From a virus: a DNA stretch of 42,843 bases. The stretch is taken from positions 1 to 42,843 of the IMG/VR virus record IMGVR_UViG_3300023116_003900. The stretch is one strand, 5' to 3'. The number at the start of each line of letters is the position of its first letter. The stretch's first letter is position 1. Below are positions 16,060 to 23,744 of the stretch, piece after piece. Below the pieces are notes generated by a model that made no database searches, had not been told where the DNA came from, and was given only the letters and a program-made list of their open reading frames with translations. Made by a program: the position numbers and the translations under genes.

Positions 16060-16505
16060 TGTGGCATTATAAAAATTTACACTACGATCCAAGTGAAGAC
16101 GAACTACAAGATTACGTAGGTTTCGTTTATCGCATCACTGAACTTGATACTGGTAAGAAGTATATTGGTAAAAAGTTTTTTTGGGCAACGAGAAAGTTGC
16201 CACCCTTAAAAGGTCAGAAACGAAAGCGTACTAAACGTACGATTTCAGACTGGCAAGATTACTTCGGCAGTTCCGAAGAACTCAAGCAACTTGTAGAAAA
16301 GAAAGGTCACGATGCTTACCACCGAGAAATACTTCGGCTGTGTAAGACTAAGGGCGAATGTTCTTACTACGAAGCCAAGCTACAGTTCGAATACGATGTA
16401 TTGCTTCGTGACGATTATTACAATGAGTTTATAGGTTGTAAAATTCACTCAAAACATTTGAAGAGAGACGATGGGCAATATAGCGGCGGCACACTGGGGT
16501 CATGA
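16059..16505 (+). CDS. GIY-YIG-type endonuclease
   Basis: 148 aa. GFVYRITELDTGKKYIGKKF (21-40) is a variant GIY-YIG signature, and the later YYEAKLQFEYDVL gives the conserved Glu region. It resembles Seg-type and other free-standing phage homing nucleases. It lies between two carbamoyltransferase paralogues and overlaps the second by 35 nt, which is deep for a newly inserted gene and suggests long residence. Nuclease fold likely; homing is inference. Confidence 0.7.
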   Translation: MWHYKNLHYDPSEDELQDYVGFVYRITELDTGKKYIGKKFFWATRKLPPLKGQKRKRTKRTISDWQDYFGSSEELKQLVEKKGHDAYHREILRLCKTKGECSYYEAKLQFEYDVLLRDDYYNEFIGCKIHSKHLKRDDGQYSGGTLGS

Positions 16506-18243
16506 TTCCGCAATCTGTTTTTATAAAGCCGACACTCAAACATTTCACACCGTTGAAATGGAAAAGTTGTCTGGTATTAAGCATTTTCGTGGACATGGCA
16601 GACATCATCAAACTGTAGATTGGCTGAAAAAAGTTTTAAAAGTTGCAGAAGAAGAATTTGGTATCGAAAATGACTTCGATACTTTTATCATTGGTTCCTG
16701 CGATAGGTATCTAGATCCAGAACTTCATGAATTTAATTCTGGATTAAAAGTCAATCCTAAGCACGTCAGAGAAGTATTCAACGTTCGTGAATTCAAAGTA
16801 GCATATCGACATCATGCGGGTCATGCGTGGTGTGGAGTTGCGCAGTCTCCATGGGAGGGTAAAAAGTGTGCTGTGTTTACACACGATGCTGGTGGCGATG
16901 ACGGTCATACATTCATGTGGAAACACGTTAACAATATTTGCATATCTAAACAAACCCCTCACTGGCACAACCCTCCTGACAGAGCGTATTTTGGTCGCTA
17001 TTACACTGCATCATCTTGTCATGGTGTACATGATATTGCTTCTAAGACGGAACAGTCTTTAGACATTGCTGGTAAAGTAATGGGAGCGGCGGCATATGGC
17101 AGGCAATCATCGCCGTGGTATATTGTGGGGCAAAGGCTCTATAAAGAAGATCCTGATACGATTGAATGGATTAATCCCATGGCAAATTTCTTTAAAGCTT
17201 GGTACTTGCAGACACAAGAAGAATTAGAGGCAAAGGGAATTCGTGGTTACAAGAATGGTAAACAGTATCTTAATAAAATTATTGCTGAATCGCCTGAGCA
17301 ATTTAATCCATATGAATTTTGGACATCACCGCTTGGTTTAACTTGGAGAGAACAGACTGATATTGCATTGGGAATTCAGCATCAACACGAAAGAGAAGTC
17401 GTAGCGTTTGTCAAAAAGCATCGAGATTTTATTCGAAAGTGTGACAACAAACTTGTCATATCTGGTGGATGCGCGTTGAATCTTCTCACAAATAAAAGAA
17501 TACAAGAAGAATTAGAAATTGAAGTTTATGTTCCACCAAACGCCCATGATTGTGGGCTGCCTTTTGGATTTCTTATTCAACATTTAGCAGAGATTGGCAA
17601 CGATGTGTGGAAACGTGGCGTCGATATTACATACTCTGGTCCAAAACTTCATGATAGACATGAGCTTGACAAATACAAAAAACAGTATTATCATGAAGAG
17701 ATTACAATTTCTGATTTTGCAAAACTTTTGAGAGATGATGAAATCATTGGTTTCATGCAAGGCGGTGGAGAAGTAGGAGCTAGGGCTTTAGGCAATCGAT
17801 CCATTCTATGTGATCCAAAAGGCTTTGATAAGAAAGACAAAGTGAATATTGTAAAGCGGCGAGAACCTTATCGACCCTTTGCTCCAATGTGCCGTTACGA
17901 AGACGCTGAAAAATATTTTGAAGCATACAGTTACGAGAATCTTGCGTACATGAATTTTGCTGTAACGACTCGGGCTGAATATGTGGAAGAACTTGCGGCT
18001 GTCACTCACGTTGATGGCACAGCAAGATTGCAGACGGTGACACGAGACCAGAACAAATTCATACATGATTTGCTAACAGAATTTGATGGTGTTTTATTGA
18101 ACACTTCTTTCAATGTTCAAGGCAAACCAATACTAAATACATTAGAAGAAGCGTTTACAGTGCTAGATAAAACAGCACTCGACGGAGTGGTGTACTTAGA
18201 TGATGATGAAAAACTGTGGCTTTTCAGATCAAAAAAAGCATAA
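16471..18243 (+). CDS. NodU/CmcH/TobZ-family carbamoyltransferase, copy 2
   Basis: 590 aa. The start MGNIAAAHWGHDSAICF is typical of the family. RHHAGHAWCG is the metal motif, HDAGGDDG and KVMGAAAYG follow, and the C-terminal domain has ARALGNRSILCD, RPFAPMC and LLNTSFNVQGKPI. The usual GPRALGN is GARALGN here. It shares long motifs with the copy at 14461 but has an extra insertion of about 60 residues near the middle, so the two probably use different acceptors. It follows the nuclease gene with a 35-nt overlap. Confidence 0.9.
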   Translation: MGNIAAAHWGHDSAICFYKADTQTFHTVEMEKLSGIKHFRGHGRHHQTVDWLKKVLKVAEEEFGIENDFDTFIIGSCDRYLDPELHEFNSGLKVNPKHVREVFNVREFKVAYRHHAGHAWCGVAQSPWEGKKCAVFTHDAGGDDGHTFMWKHVNNICISKQTPHWHNPPDRAYFGRYYTASSCHGVHDIASKTEQSLDIAGKVMGAAAYGRQSSPWYIVGQRLYKEDPDTIEWINPMANFFKAWYLQTQEELEAKGIRGYKNGKQYLNKIIAESPEQFNPYEFWTSPLGLTWREQTDIALGIQHQHEREVVAFVKKHRDFIRKCDNKLVISGGCALNLLTNKRIQEELEIEVYVPPNAHDCGLPFGFLIQHLAEIGNDVWKRGVDITYSGPKLHDRHELDKYKKQYYHEEITISDFAKLLRDDEIIGFMQGGGEVGARALGNRSILCDPKGFDKKDKVNIVKRREPYRPFAPMCRYEDAEKYFEAYSYENLAYMNFAVTTRAEYVEELAAVTHVDGTARLQTVTRDQNKFIHDLLTEFDGVLLNTSFNVQGKPILNTLEEAFTVLDKTALDGVVYLDDDEKLWLFRSKKA

Positions 18244-18246
18244 ATA
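18239..18246 (+). promoter_or_regulatory. Late promoter-like box
   Basis: CATAAATA differs from the T4 late -10 by one base and lies about 30 nt before a gene with a capsid-targeting leader, at nearly the same spacing as the box at 3036. It overlaps the end of the upstream gene. Confidence 0.4.
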
Positions 18247-18275
18247 ATTTAATAACTCAATCGATGTGGTAATCC

Positions 18276-18965
18276 ATGCTCAAGTTTTCTAATTACATTC
18301 AACAACTCGACGAAGGCGTCAACGATCCCGCAATCTTCAAAGCAATCTTTCTTGCGGGTGGTCCTGGTTCGGGTAAGTCGTTTATCGTGGGCAAGACTGG
18401 TCTCACTTCTATGGGATACAGAGTCGTTAACTCAGACGATGCATTTGAAGCGGCTATGAAGAAAGCTGGCATGGAGATGAGTCCTGATAATATCTTTTCT
18501 GTCAAGGGTCAAGAACTTCGTGGTAAAGCAAAGCGTCTCACATCAACAAGACAAGCTGGTTACATCAAAGGTCGTCTTGGTCTTGTGATCGACGGCACTG
18601 GTAAAGATCCAGACAAGATCGCAACGCAAGCACAGAAACTTAAAGCACTTGGCTACGACACTGCAATGATCTTTGTTAATACTGATATGGACACAGCCCT
18701 TGAGCGCAATCGACAACGTGAACGATCACTGCCAGACAAAGAAGTAGAAGAGTATTGGAAAGCTGTCCAACGCAATGTGGGCAAGTTTCAACGTATGTTT
18801 GGTAAGCCAAACTTTCTTGTAGTAGACAACTCAGCGGGTAAGAACTACGAGAAAGAAACGCTACGTGCTTATCGTGACGCTACTAAATTCACTCAGAAGC
18901 CTGTGGAGAATGCCAAGGCGAAGAAGTGGATTGAAGACGAAAAAGCGAAAGCAAAAAGAACTTGA
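18276..18965 (+). CDS. Capsid-targeted P-loop kinase (zeta-toxin/PNK-like)
   Basis: 229 aa. MLKFSNYIQQLDEG is a capsid-targeting leader with a cut expected after LDE (residue 13). A P-loop kinase domain follows at once: GGPGSGKS (28-35), VNSDD (Walker-B-side acid, about 51-55), LVIDGTGKD (about 102-110) and a lid-like RNRQRERSLPD. The fold is that of zeta toxins and polynucleotide kinases, which phosphorylate small molecules or nucleic-acid ends. It stands alone, away from the other head genes, but has its own late-promoter-like box. Kinase fold sure, substrate unknown. Confidence 0.82.
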   Translation: MLKFSNYIQQLDEGVNDPAIFKAIFLAGGPGSGKSFIVGKTGLTSMGYRVVNSDDAFEAAMKKAGMEMSPDNIFSVKGQELRGKAKRLTSTRQAGYIKGRLGLVIDGTGKDPDKIATQAQKLKALGYDTAMIFVNTDMDTALERNRQRERSLPDKEVEEYWKAVQRNVGKFQRMFGKPNFLVVDNSAGKNYEKETLRAYRDATKFTQKPVENAKAKKWIEDEKAKAKRT

Positions 18966-18990
18966 CAAAACCGAAATTAACGTGTACAAT
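18962..18990 (+). promoter_or_regulatory. Sigma70-type promoter
   Basis: TTGACA (18962-18967), 17-nt spacer, TACAAT (18985-18990). The -35 includes the TGA stop of the kinase gene. It drives the block beginning at 19041 and probably phoH beyond. Confidence 0.82.
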
Positions 18991-19040
18991 AAGCTTGTGC
19001 GCGTCAGGGTAAGAATATATACTGAATAAGGTGAAACATT

Positions 19041-19478
19041 ATGGCGATCACTTCTAAAAGATTAGAAATCTTTGAAATACTAGAAAAGTTCGAACAGGCT
19101 AAGAATAAGCAAGAGCGAGTAAAAGTATTGAGACAGAACGATATTATGCCTCTGCTAGATGTACTGCGAGGCACATTCGATGAAGCAATTCAATGGAATC
19201 TTCCAGGTGGTACGCCTCCGTACACACCTAGCTCTGAAGAGTCACCTCCTTCGACTCTTCTCAGACATCATCGCAACTTCAAATATTTCGTCAAAGGTTT
19301 GCGCGAAAGTAGCAAGCTTGGCCCTATTCGTCGCGAGCGTATGTTTATCGATATGCTCGAGGCGGTACACCCACGAGATGCAGAAATTCTCATCTCAATG
19401 ATCAATAAGAAGAGCCCTGTGAAAGGATTAACTAAGACAGTCGTAAAGGAGGCATTCCCAGAGTTAATCTCAGCATGA
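19041..19478 (+). CDS. Conserved T4-like phage protein (DUF6433-type)
   Basis: 145 aa. WNLPGGTPPYTP (about 53-64), NFKYFVKGL and MINKKSPVKGLTKTVVKEAF are conserved segments of a family I recall as DUF6433, common in marine T4-like phages and usually near phoH or replication genes. Function unknown. A good ribosome site (AAGGTG) precedes the ATG, downstream of a strong promoter, so early or middle expression is likely. Confidence 0.65.
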   Translation: MAITSKRLEIFEILEKFEQAKNKQERVKVLRQNDIMPLLDVLRGTFDEAIQWNLPGGTPPYTPSSEESPPSTLLRHHRNFKYFVKGLRESSKLGPIRRERMFIDMLEAVHPRDAEILISMINKKSPVKGLTKTVVKEAFPELISA

Positions 19479-19514
19479 TTATGATCCAAGTAAACTAAAA
19501 AAGGAACATTGCCT

Positions 19515-19685
19515 ATGGTAGAATCCAATCAAATTGAACGCTTGAGGAAAGACTCAAGAGAACTTGGACATTACATTCATAAATTGCAAAAAAGAGGTAA
19601 GACAGATATTGCCTATAAAATGGCTAAGAAACAATCGTTTTTAGAAGCCGCAATATCGCAAGTCGAAACTCGCTTAAGGGGGTGA
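19515..19685 (+). CDS. Small helical protein
   Basis: 56 aa, with AAAGGAAC before the ATG. Entirely helical and basic (IERLRKDSRELGHYIHKLQK; SFLEAAISQVETRLR). No recognised domain. Lies in the transcript begun at 18962. Confidence 0.5.
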   Translation: MVESNQIERLRKDSRELGHYIHKLQKRGKTDIAYKMAKKQSFLEAAISQVETRLRG

Positions 19686-19691
19686 TCCTTA

Positions 19692-19730
19692 TCTAAGGTG
19701 AGCCTCGGCAACGGGGCTCATCACTTTAGA
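19692..19730 (+). other. RNA hairpin between two small genes
   Basis: TCTAA pairs with TTAGA (outer) and TGAGCC with GGCTCA (inner) around a 10-nt loop, with a small internal asymmetry. No T run follows, so it is not a standard terminator. It could protect or process the mRNA. Confidence 0.4.
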
Positions 19731-19752
19731 TTGGACTACTAGGAAAAAACAT

Positions 19753-19989
19753 ATGCCGCTGTACACAATGAAGAACACAACCACCGGAGAAGTTAAAGAC
19801 ATGATGATGTCTATCTCTGCGATGGAAGAAATGAGAGCCACAGGAGACTGGACACAAGTCATCGGTGCACCAAATCTCGTTACACACACAGGTAACATGA
19901 TTAACAAGACTTCAGGCGATTGGAAAGATCATCTTAAAAATATCAAGAAAGCCTCTGGTACTCGTGTAAAAAATTCTATTAATGTATGA
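19753..19989 (+). CDS. Small FmdB-like conserved phage protein without cysteines
   Basis: 78 aa. MPLYTMKNTTTGEVKDMMM resembles the start of FmdB-type zinc ribbons, but no cysteine is present. The C-terminus (SGDWKDHLKNIKKASG) is a conserved tail in marine phage relatives. Function unknown. It overlaps phoH by 4 nt (ATGA). Confidence 0.55.
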   Translation: MPLYTMKNTTTGEVKDMMMSISAMEEMRATGDWTQVIGAPNLVTHTGNMINKTSGDWKDHLKNIKKASGTRVKNSINV

Positions 19990-20687
19990 TGACAAATAAA
20001 CAGCGGAACGAGTCGATGCATATTCGAATCGACGATCTCATTACAATTGATCCTATCACTGATCGCCAAAAGCATGCCTTTGATGCATGGAGAGATGGCG
20101 ACAACATGGCTCTAGTTGGCACAGCAGGTACAGGCAAAACATTTCTTGCCATGTATCTCGCACTAGAAGAAGTGATGGATAAAAGTTCGCCTTACGAATC
20201 AGTCAAAATTATTCGATCAGTTGTACCCACACGTGATGTTGGCTATCTGCCTGGTACGATTGAAGAAAAACTCAACGCATATACAGGACCATATCGAGCA
20301 ATCGCATCTGAGTTGTTTGATGGAGATGCTGGTGCGTACGACAAGCTTGTACACAACAAATATATAAGCTTTGAGTCAACGTCATATATTCGTGGTGTGA
20401 CGTTTGACAATTCTATTGTAATTGTGGATGAAATGCAGAACTTAAATTTTCATGAATTAGATTCTGTTATGACAAGGATTGGTCATTGTTCTAAAATCAT
20501 TTTCTGTGGCGACTACTACCAATCTGACTTTAGATCCGAAAACGATAAGAAAGGTATAAATATCTTTCTACAGATAGTTGAACAACTGAAGCACTTTTCT
20601 GTGATCAGTTTCAACTGGGAAGATATAGTAAGAAGTGGTCTTGTAAGAGACTACATCATGACAAAAGAATGGATGGAGATCCGATGA
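19986..20687 (+). CDS. phoH: PhoH-family ATPase
   Basis: 233 aa. Walker A GTAGTGKT (45-52), PTRDVGYLPG (about 77-86) and Walker B IVIVDEMQN (about 138-146) are the PhoH signature set. The family is an ATPase with suspected RNA-helicase or nuclease-linked roles; it is a frequent marine phage gene whose effect in infection is unclear. It overlaps the small gene before it and the lysozyme after it. Confidence 0.93.
   Translation: MMTNKQRNESMHIRIDDLITIDPITDRQKHAFDAWRDGDNMALVGTAGTGKTFLAMYLALEEVMDKSSPYESVKIIRSVVPTRDVGYLPGTIEEKLNAYTGPYRAIASELFDGDAGAYDKLVHNKYISFESTSYIRGVTFDNSIVIVDEMQNLNFHELDSVMTRIGHCSKIIFCGDYYQSDFRSENDKKGINIFLQIVEQLKHFSVISFNWEDIVRSGLVRDYIMTKEWMEIR
20555..20562 (+). promoter_or_regulatory. 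Late promoter-like box upstream of lysozyme
   Basis: TATAAATA inside phoH, about 120 nt before the lysozyme start. It would allow late lysozyme expression apart from early phoH, as in T4. A chance match is possible. Confidence 0.3.
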
Positions 20688-21130
20688 ACAGAGAAGCAGT
20701 TTACGAACAATTAAAAATAGACGAAGGAGTCGAGTATGTCATCTACAACGATCACCTCGGTTACCCCACGTTTGGAGTTGGTCACCTTATCCTCGAAAGT
20801 GACCCGGAACACGGACAACCAGTTGGTACTGGAGTTACGGAAGAACGAGTTAAGGAGTGTTTTGACCACGACCTCGACCTCGCCATCGGAGAGTGTGAAC
20901 ACTTATACGGCGCAGGGGAATTTGGAGACCTACCAGACGAGGTCCAGCAAATCTTGGTTAATATGATGTTTAACATGGGTCGTACCCGACTGAGCAAATT
21001 TAAGAATTTCAACGCCGCTATTGCAGAAGGCGATTGGAAACGTGCCGCCGTTGAAGGGCGTGACAGTCTTTGGTATCGTCAGGTCACTAATCGCGCGGAA
21101 AGACTAATGGAGCGAATGGAGAACGTTTGA
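20684..21130 (+). CDS. T4-type lysozyme (GH24 endolysin)
   Basis: 148 aa from ATG 20684, which overlaps the phoH stop and has GGAG six bases before it; an upstream ATG at 20669 is less likely. E14, D23 and T29 in KIDEGVEYVIYND and GYPTFGVGH match T4 lysozyme E11, D20 and T26. MMFNMGRTRLSKFKN and WYRQVTNRAERLMERM are the other family blocks. It cleaves peptidoglycan at lysis and needs a holin, since no signal peptide is present. Confidence 0.93.
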   Translation: MNREAVYEQLKIDEGVEYVIYNDHLGYPTFGVGHLILESDPEHGQPVGTGVTEERVKECFDHDLDLAIGECEHLYGAGEFGDLPDEVQQILVNMMFNMGRTRLSKFKNFNAAIAEGDWKRAAVEGRDSLWYRQVTNRAERLMERMENV

Positions 21131-21132
21131 TC

Positions 21133-21309
21133 ATGGCTAAGTACAGCCGATTTGATTCCCGAAACAAAAAGCGTAACAATCATAAAAATCGTTACTTAGA
21201 TAGAACCAATGCAAAAGGCAAGAAGCGTCAATTCAAAGACGATTATACTACCGAGCAGTGGTCAGAAAAGTACGCAATGGAGAAAGCAATCTCGATTGAC
21301 TTATATTAG
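21133..21309 (+). CDS. Small basic protein
   Basis: 58 aa from ATG 21133, preferred over a TTG at 21127. Very rich in Lys, Arg and Asn (FDSRNKKRNNHKNRYLDR). Similar short basic proteins occur in marine phages; possibly nucleic-acid binding. The next gene starts right after its stop. Confidence 0.5.
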   Translation: MAKYSRFDSRNKKRNNHKNRYLDRTNAKGKKRQFKDDYTTEQWSEKYAMEKAISIDLY

Positions 21310-22170
21310 ATGAACTTTGAACTGTATCATGATCCCATAAAGAAACACCCTTATCTCTTCACCTACGGCACAGAAGTCGATTGGAGAGGTACTCCTGGAG
21401 TTGGGGATATACTTTTTGGATTAAATGCAGTTCATATGATGGTTCATCTAATACGCAAGCGCCGTCCGCTTGAGCAGATGACGATGAATGTTTTTTGGGA
21501 ACATCCTGAAGATCACTTACATCACTTCGAAGATCCTGAAACAATCATCGAGCGAGCCGAGTATCTTCATAATTTTTATTATGACAAAGACGCAGTGAAG
21601 ATGAACCACATCTTTGACTCCACTGACCACGAGATCACTAAACTACGGCACAGAGGATTTCAACGACAACGAAGTCCTCTCGCTGTTCTTGACGGTATCC
21701 CTTCTTGGGTATTTCGCGAAGATGTTTGGACTGATCCAGTAGAAAACAAAGTTGTCTTTTGGCGACCTTTGTTCAACGCAGAAACTCCACGTGGCTGGAA
21801 ACGAACTTTCTTTCCCGAAGACTGGGAAAAGATTATTCACATTTTAGAAATGAAAGGCTTTAATCTCGTTGAACTAACGTATCGCACGCCAGTTCGTGAA
21901 GCCATGTATCACATACGCACCTGTCGTTTCTGTATCTTCTATGATGGTATGTGGCAGTACATTGCTCGCAATCTGTGCAAGCCTGTCATTGCGCTTGGTG
22001 ATAGCGGCATACTTGAAGTACACAATCCACAGGGCGTTCACTTTCTCAAGCCACACATGCCAGAGAATGATTTTTACGCATACATAGATAAACTTCCACA
22101 CATACTTTCGCACATGGATCAGAGAGCGAATCGTTATAAAAAGAAAATATTAGGTGAAATATATGGGTGA
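21310..22170 (+). CDS. Glycosyltransferase-like protein (GT9-like)
   Basis: 286 aa. GVGDILFGLNAVHMM (about 30-44) resembles the N-terminal donor/acceptor loop of ADP-heptose-type GT-B enzymes. Near the C-terminus, CRFCIFYDGMWQYIARNLC with PVIALGDSG corresponds to the nucleotide-sugar side of that fold. First gene of the long sugar operon. The assignment rests on pattern only and could be another GT-B family. Confidence 0.5.
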   Translation: MNFELYHDPIKKHPYLFTYGTEVDWRGTPGVGDILFGLNAVHMMVHLIRKRRPLEQMTMNVFWEHPEDHLHHFEDPETIIERAEYLHNFYYDKDAVKMNHIFDSTDHEITKLRHRGFQRQRSPLAVLDGIPSWVFREDVWTDPVENKVVFWRPLFNAETPRGWKRTFFPEDWEKIIHILEMKGFNLVELTYRTPVREAMYHIRTCRFCIFYDGMWQYIARNLCKPVIALGDSGILEVHNPQGVHFLKPHMPENDFYAYIDKLPHILSHMDQRANRYKKKILGEIYG

Positions 22171-23134
22171 CATAAAGATTGACAGAGCAGTGATTGAAGT
22201 ACAAGGAGCGTGTAACTTTGATTGCTCAATGTGTCCTCAAGACAAACGTGAAGGTGGTCGTCATAAAGACTTTCTTACAAAGATGTCGTTGCTTGAGTTT
22301 GAGACCTACGTAGCAGACTGTAAGAAACACGGACTGCGCGTTGTCAATCTAGATGGCTCAGGTGAAGCAACTATCAATCGCAATCTGCCCGAGTACATTA
22401 AGATTGTCAAGAAGTATGACGCACAAGCAGTAATCTTCTCTAACGGATTTAAAATGCATGGTCAGTTCATGCGTGACTGTGTAGATGCTGGTCTTGACTT
22501 TTTTCGATTCTCTTTCATTGGTTCTACGCCCGAAGACTATGACAAGTGGATGTACAACACACGCGGTAGTAACTATCATTTGATCAAGAAGAACATCAAA
22601 GAGATGATTGACTACGTGAAAGAATCTGGTTCAAGTTGTGTTGTCGAGACGTACCATCTAATTACAGACAATGCAAACCTCGAGACAGAGTTAGAAAATT
22701 ACAAGAAGATTGTCGAAGAGCTTGGTTGCAAAACAGAAATCTGGAAGATGCATAACTGGTCTGGTGCATGGGACATCGGAGAGAATGCTCGCAAAGGAAA
22801 GGTGAAGACTTGTGGAAGACCTTTTAGTCCCGATGTCGTTATTCGTGCTGGCGGTCTTGACGGTAAAAGAGGTGCTGTTCATCCTTGCTGTCAAGTACTG
22901 GGACGAGACGAAGAAGCCGTTCTCGGACACTGTTCAGAAAACACAATCGAAGAAGTCATCCGAGGACCAGAGTACTCGGCCCTAAGAGAGTCACATCGTA
23001 CGGGTGACTATCCAGACTACTGCAAGAATTGTGATTTTCTTCTTGACGATCCTGAAGTATTAGTGTATACTAACAATGATCGCGACTTACACAAAATGAT
23101 TGGAACAGAGTTCAACTTAGATGATTACCGATAA
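22163..23134 (+). CDS. Radical SAM protein with SPASM-like C-terminus
   Basis: 323 aa from ATG 22163 (AGGTG before it). C17-x3-C21-x2-C24 (CNFDCSMC) binds the radical SAM cluster. DGSGEATINRNL and SFIGSTPEDYDKW are core-barrel blocks. The C-terminus has extra cysteines (KTCGRPFSP, HPCCQVL, DYCKNCDFL), which suggest auxiliary clusters of SPASM type. Such enzymes change peptides, sugars or nucleotides. Lying among glycosyltransferases, a sugar-directed reaction is plausible; the substrate is unknown. Confidence 0.85.
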   Translation: MGDIKIDRAVIEVQGACNFDCSMCPQDKREGGRHKDFLTKMSLLEFETYVADCKKHGLRVVNLDGSGEATINRNLPEYIKIVKKYDAQAVIFSNGFKMHGQFMRDCVDAGLDFFRFSFIGSTPEDYDKWMYNTRGSNYHLIKKNIKEMIDYVKESGSSCVVETYHLITDNANLETELENYKKIVEELGCKTEIWKMHNWSGAWDIGENARKGKVKTCGRPFSPDVVIRAGGLDGKRGAVHPCCQVLGRDEEAVLGHCSENTIEEVIRGPEYSALRESHRTGDYPDYCKNCDFLLDDPEVLVYTNNDRDLHKMIGTEFNLDDYR

Positions 23135-23744
23135 GCCAGAAGTATGGATGATTGCAATCACGGGTAATCCCATATCAGAATATTATAAAGAGTATTGCAC
23201 TCCCAGCTGGACCAAACACGGGTTCAAGGTCAATCACTTCGAAGCGAAGACGCCCAAAGACCTTGAGACAGAAGAGTGCAACTTTCTTCCGTTTCGAATG
23301 AAGCACAGCTATTCGCGTAATCTTGATGTAGAGTTTACTGAAACAGAAAAGGCTGTTTGGTATAGTCACTACTATGCATGGAAGAAATGCTGGGACGAAC
23401 AGACGCCTTTTATTGTTGCAGAACATGATGCGCTTCTTCGAAAGGACGTGGACCCTAAAGCGTATCTCACAAACATGACCTGTCTGTGTCATGACGAACG
23501 TATCAACAAAAACGGTGAAGTTTATGGTCGGGCTAAGTTAGCTGGCGGAGCGTACTATCTAACGCCTTATGCCGCAAGAGAACTGATGCGTATTCGTCAT
23601 CACAAAAAAATCATCTACAACTCTGATGCATGGATTCATAGAACGTGTGACAAGTTTGGTAGATGGAGAGAAGGTACGTGTATGCAGTATAAGAATGAAG
23701 ATGTAGGCGTAACAATTGAACACAATCATCCAGGTAAATCATGA
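23121..23744 (+). CDS. GT25-like glycosyltransferase, copy 1
   Basis: 207 aa. EKAVWYSHYYAWKKCWDE followed by FIVAEHDALL is the GT25 (LPS beta-galactosyltransferase type) signature, with the EHD acidic motif. GGAYYLTPYAARELM is the later conserved block. It overlaps the radical SAM gene by 14 nt and the next gene by ATGA. Paralogues at 33716 and 35205. Confidence 0.7.
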   Translation: MITDKPEVWMIAITGNPISEYYKEYCTPSWTKHGFKVNHFEAKTPKDLETEECNFLPFRMKHSYSRNLDVEFTETEKAVWYSHYYAWKKCWDEQTPFIVAEHDALLRKDVDPKAYLTNMTCLCHDERINKNGEVYGRAKLAGGAYYLTPYAARELMRIRHHKKIIYNSDAWIHRTCDKFGRWREGTCMQYKNEDVGVTIEHNHPGKS

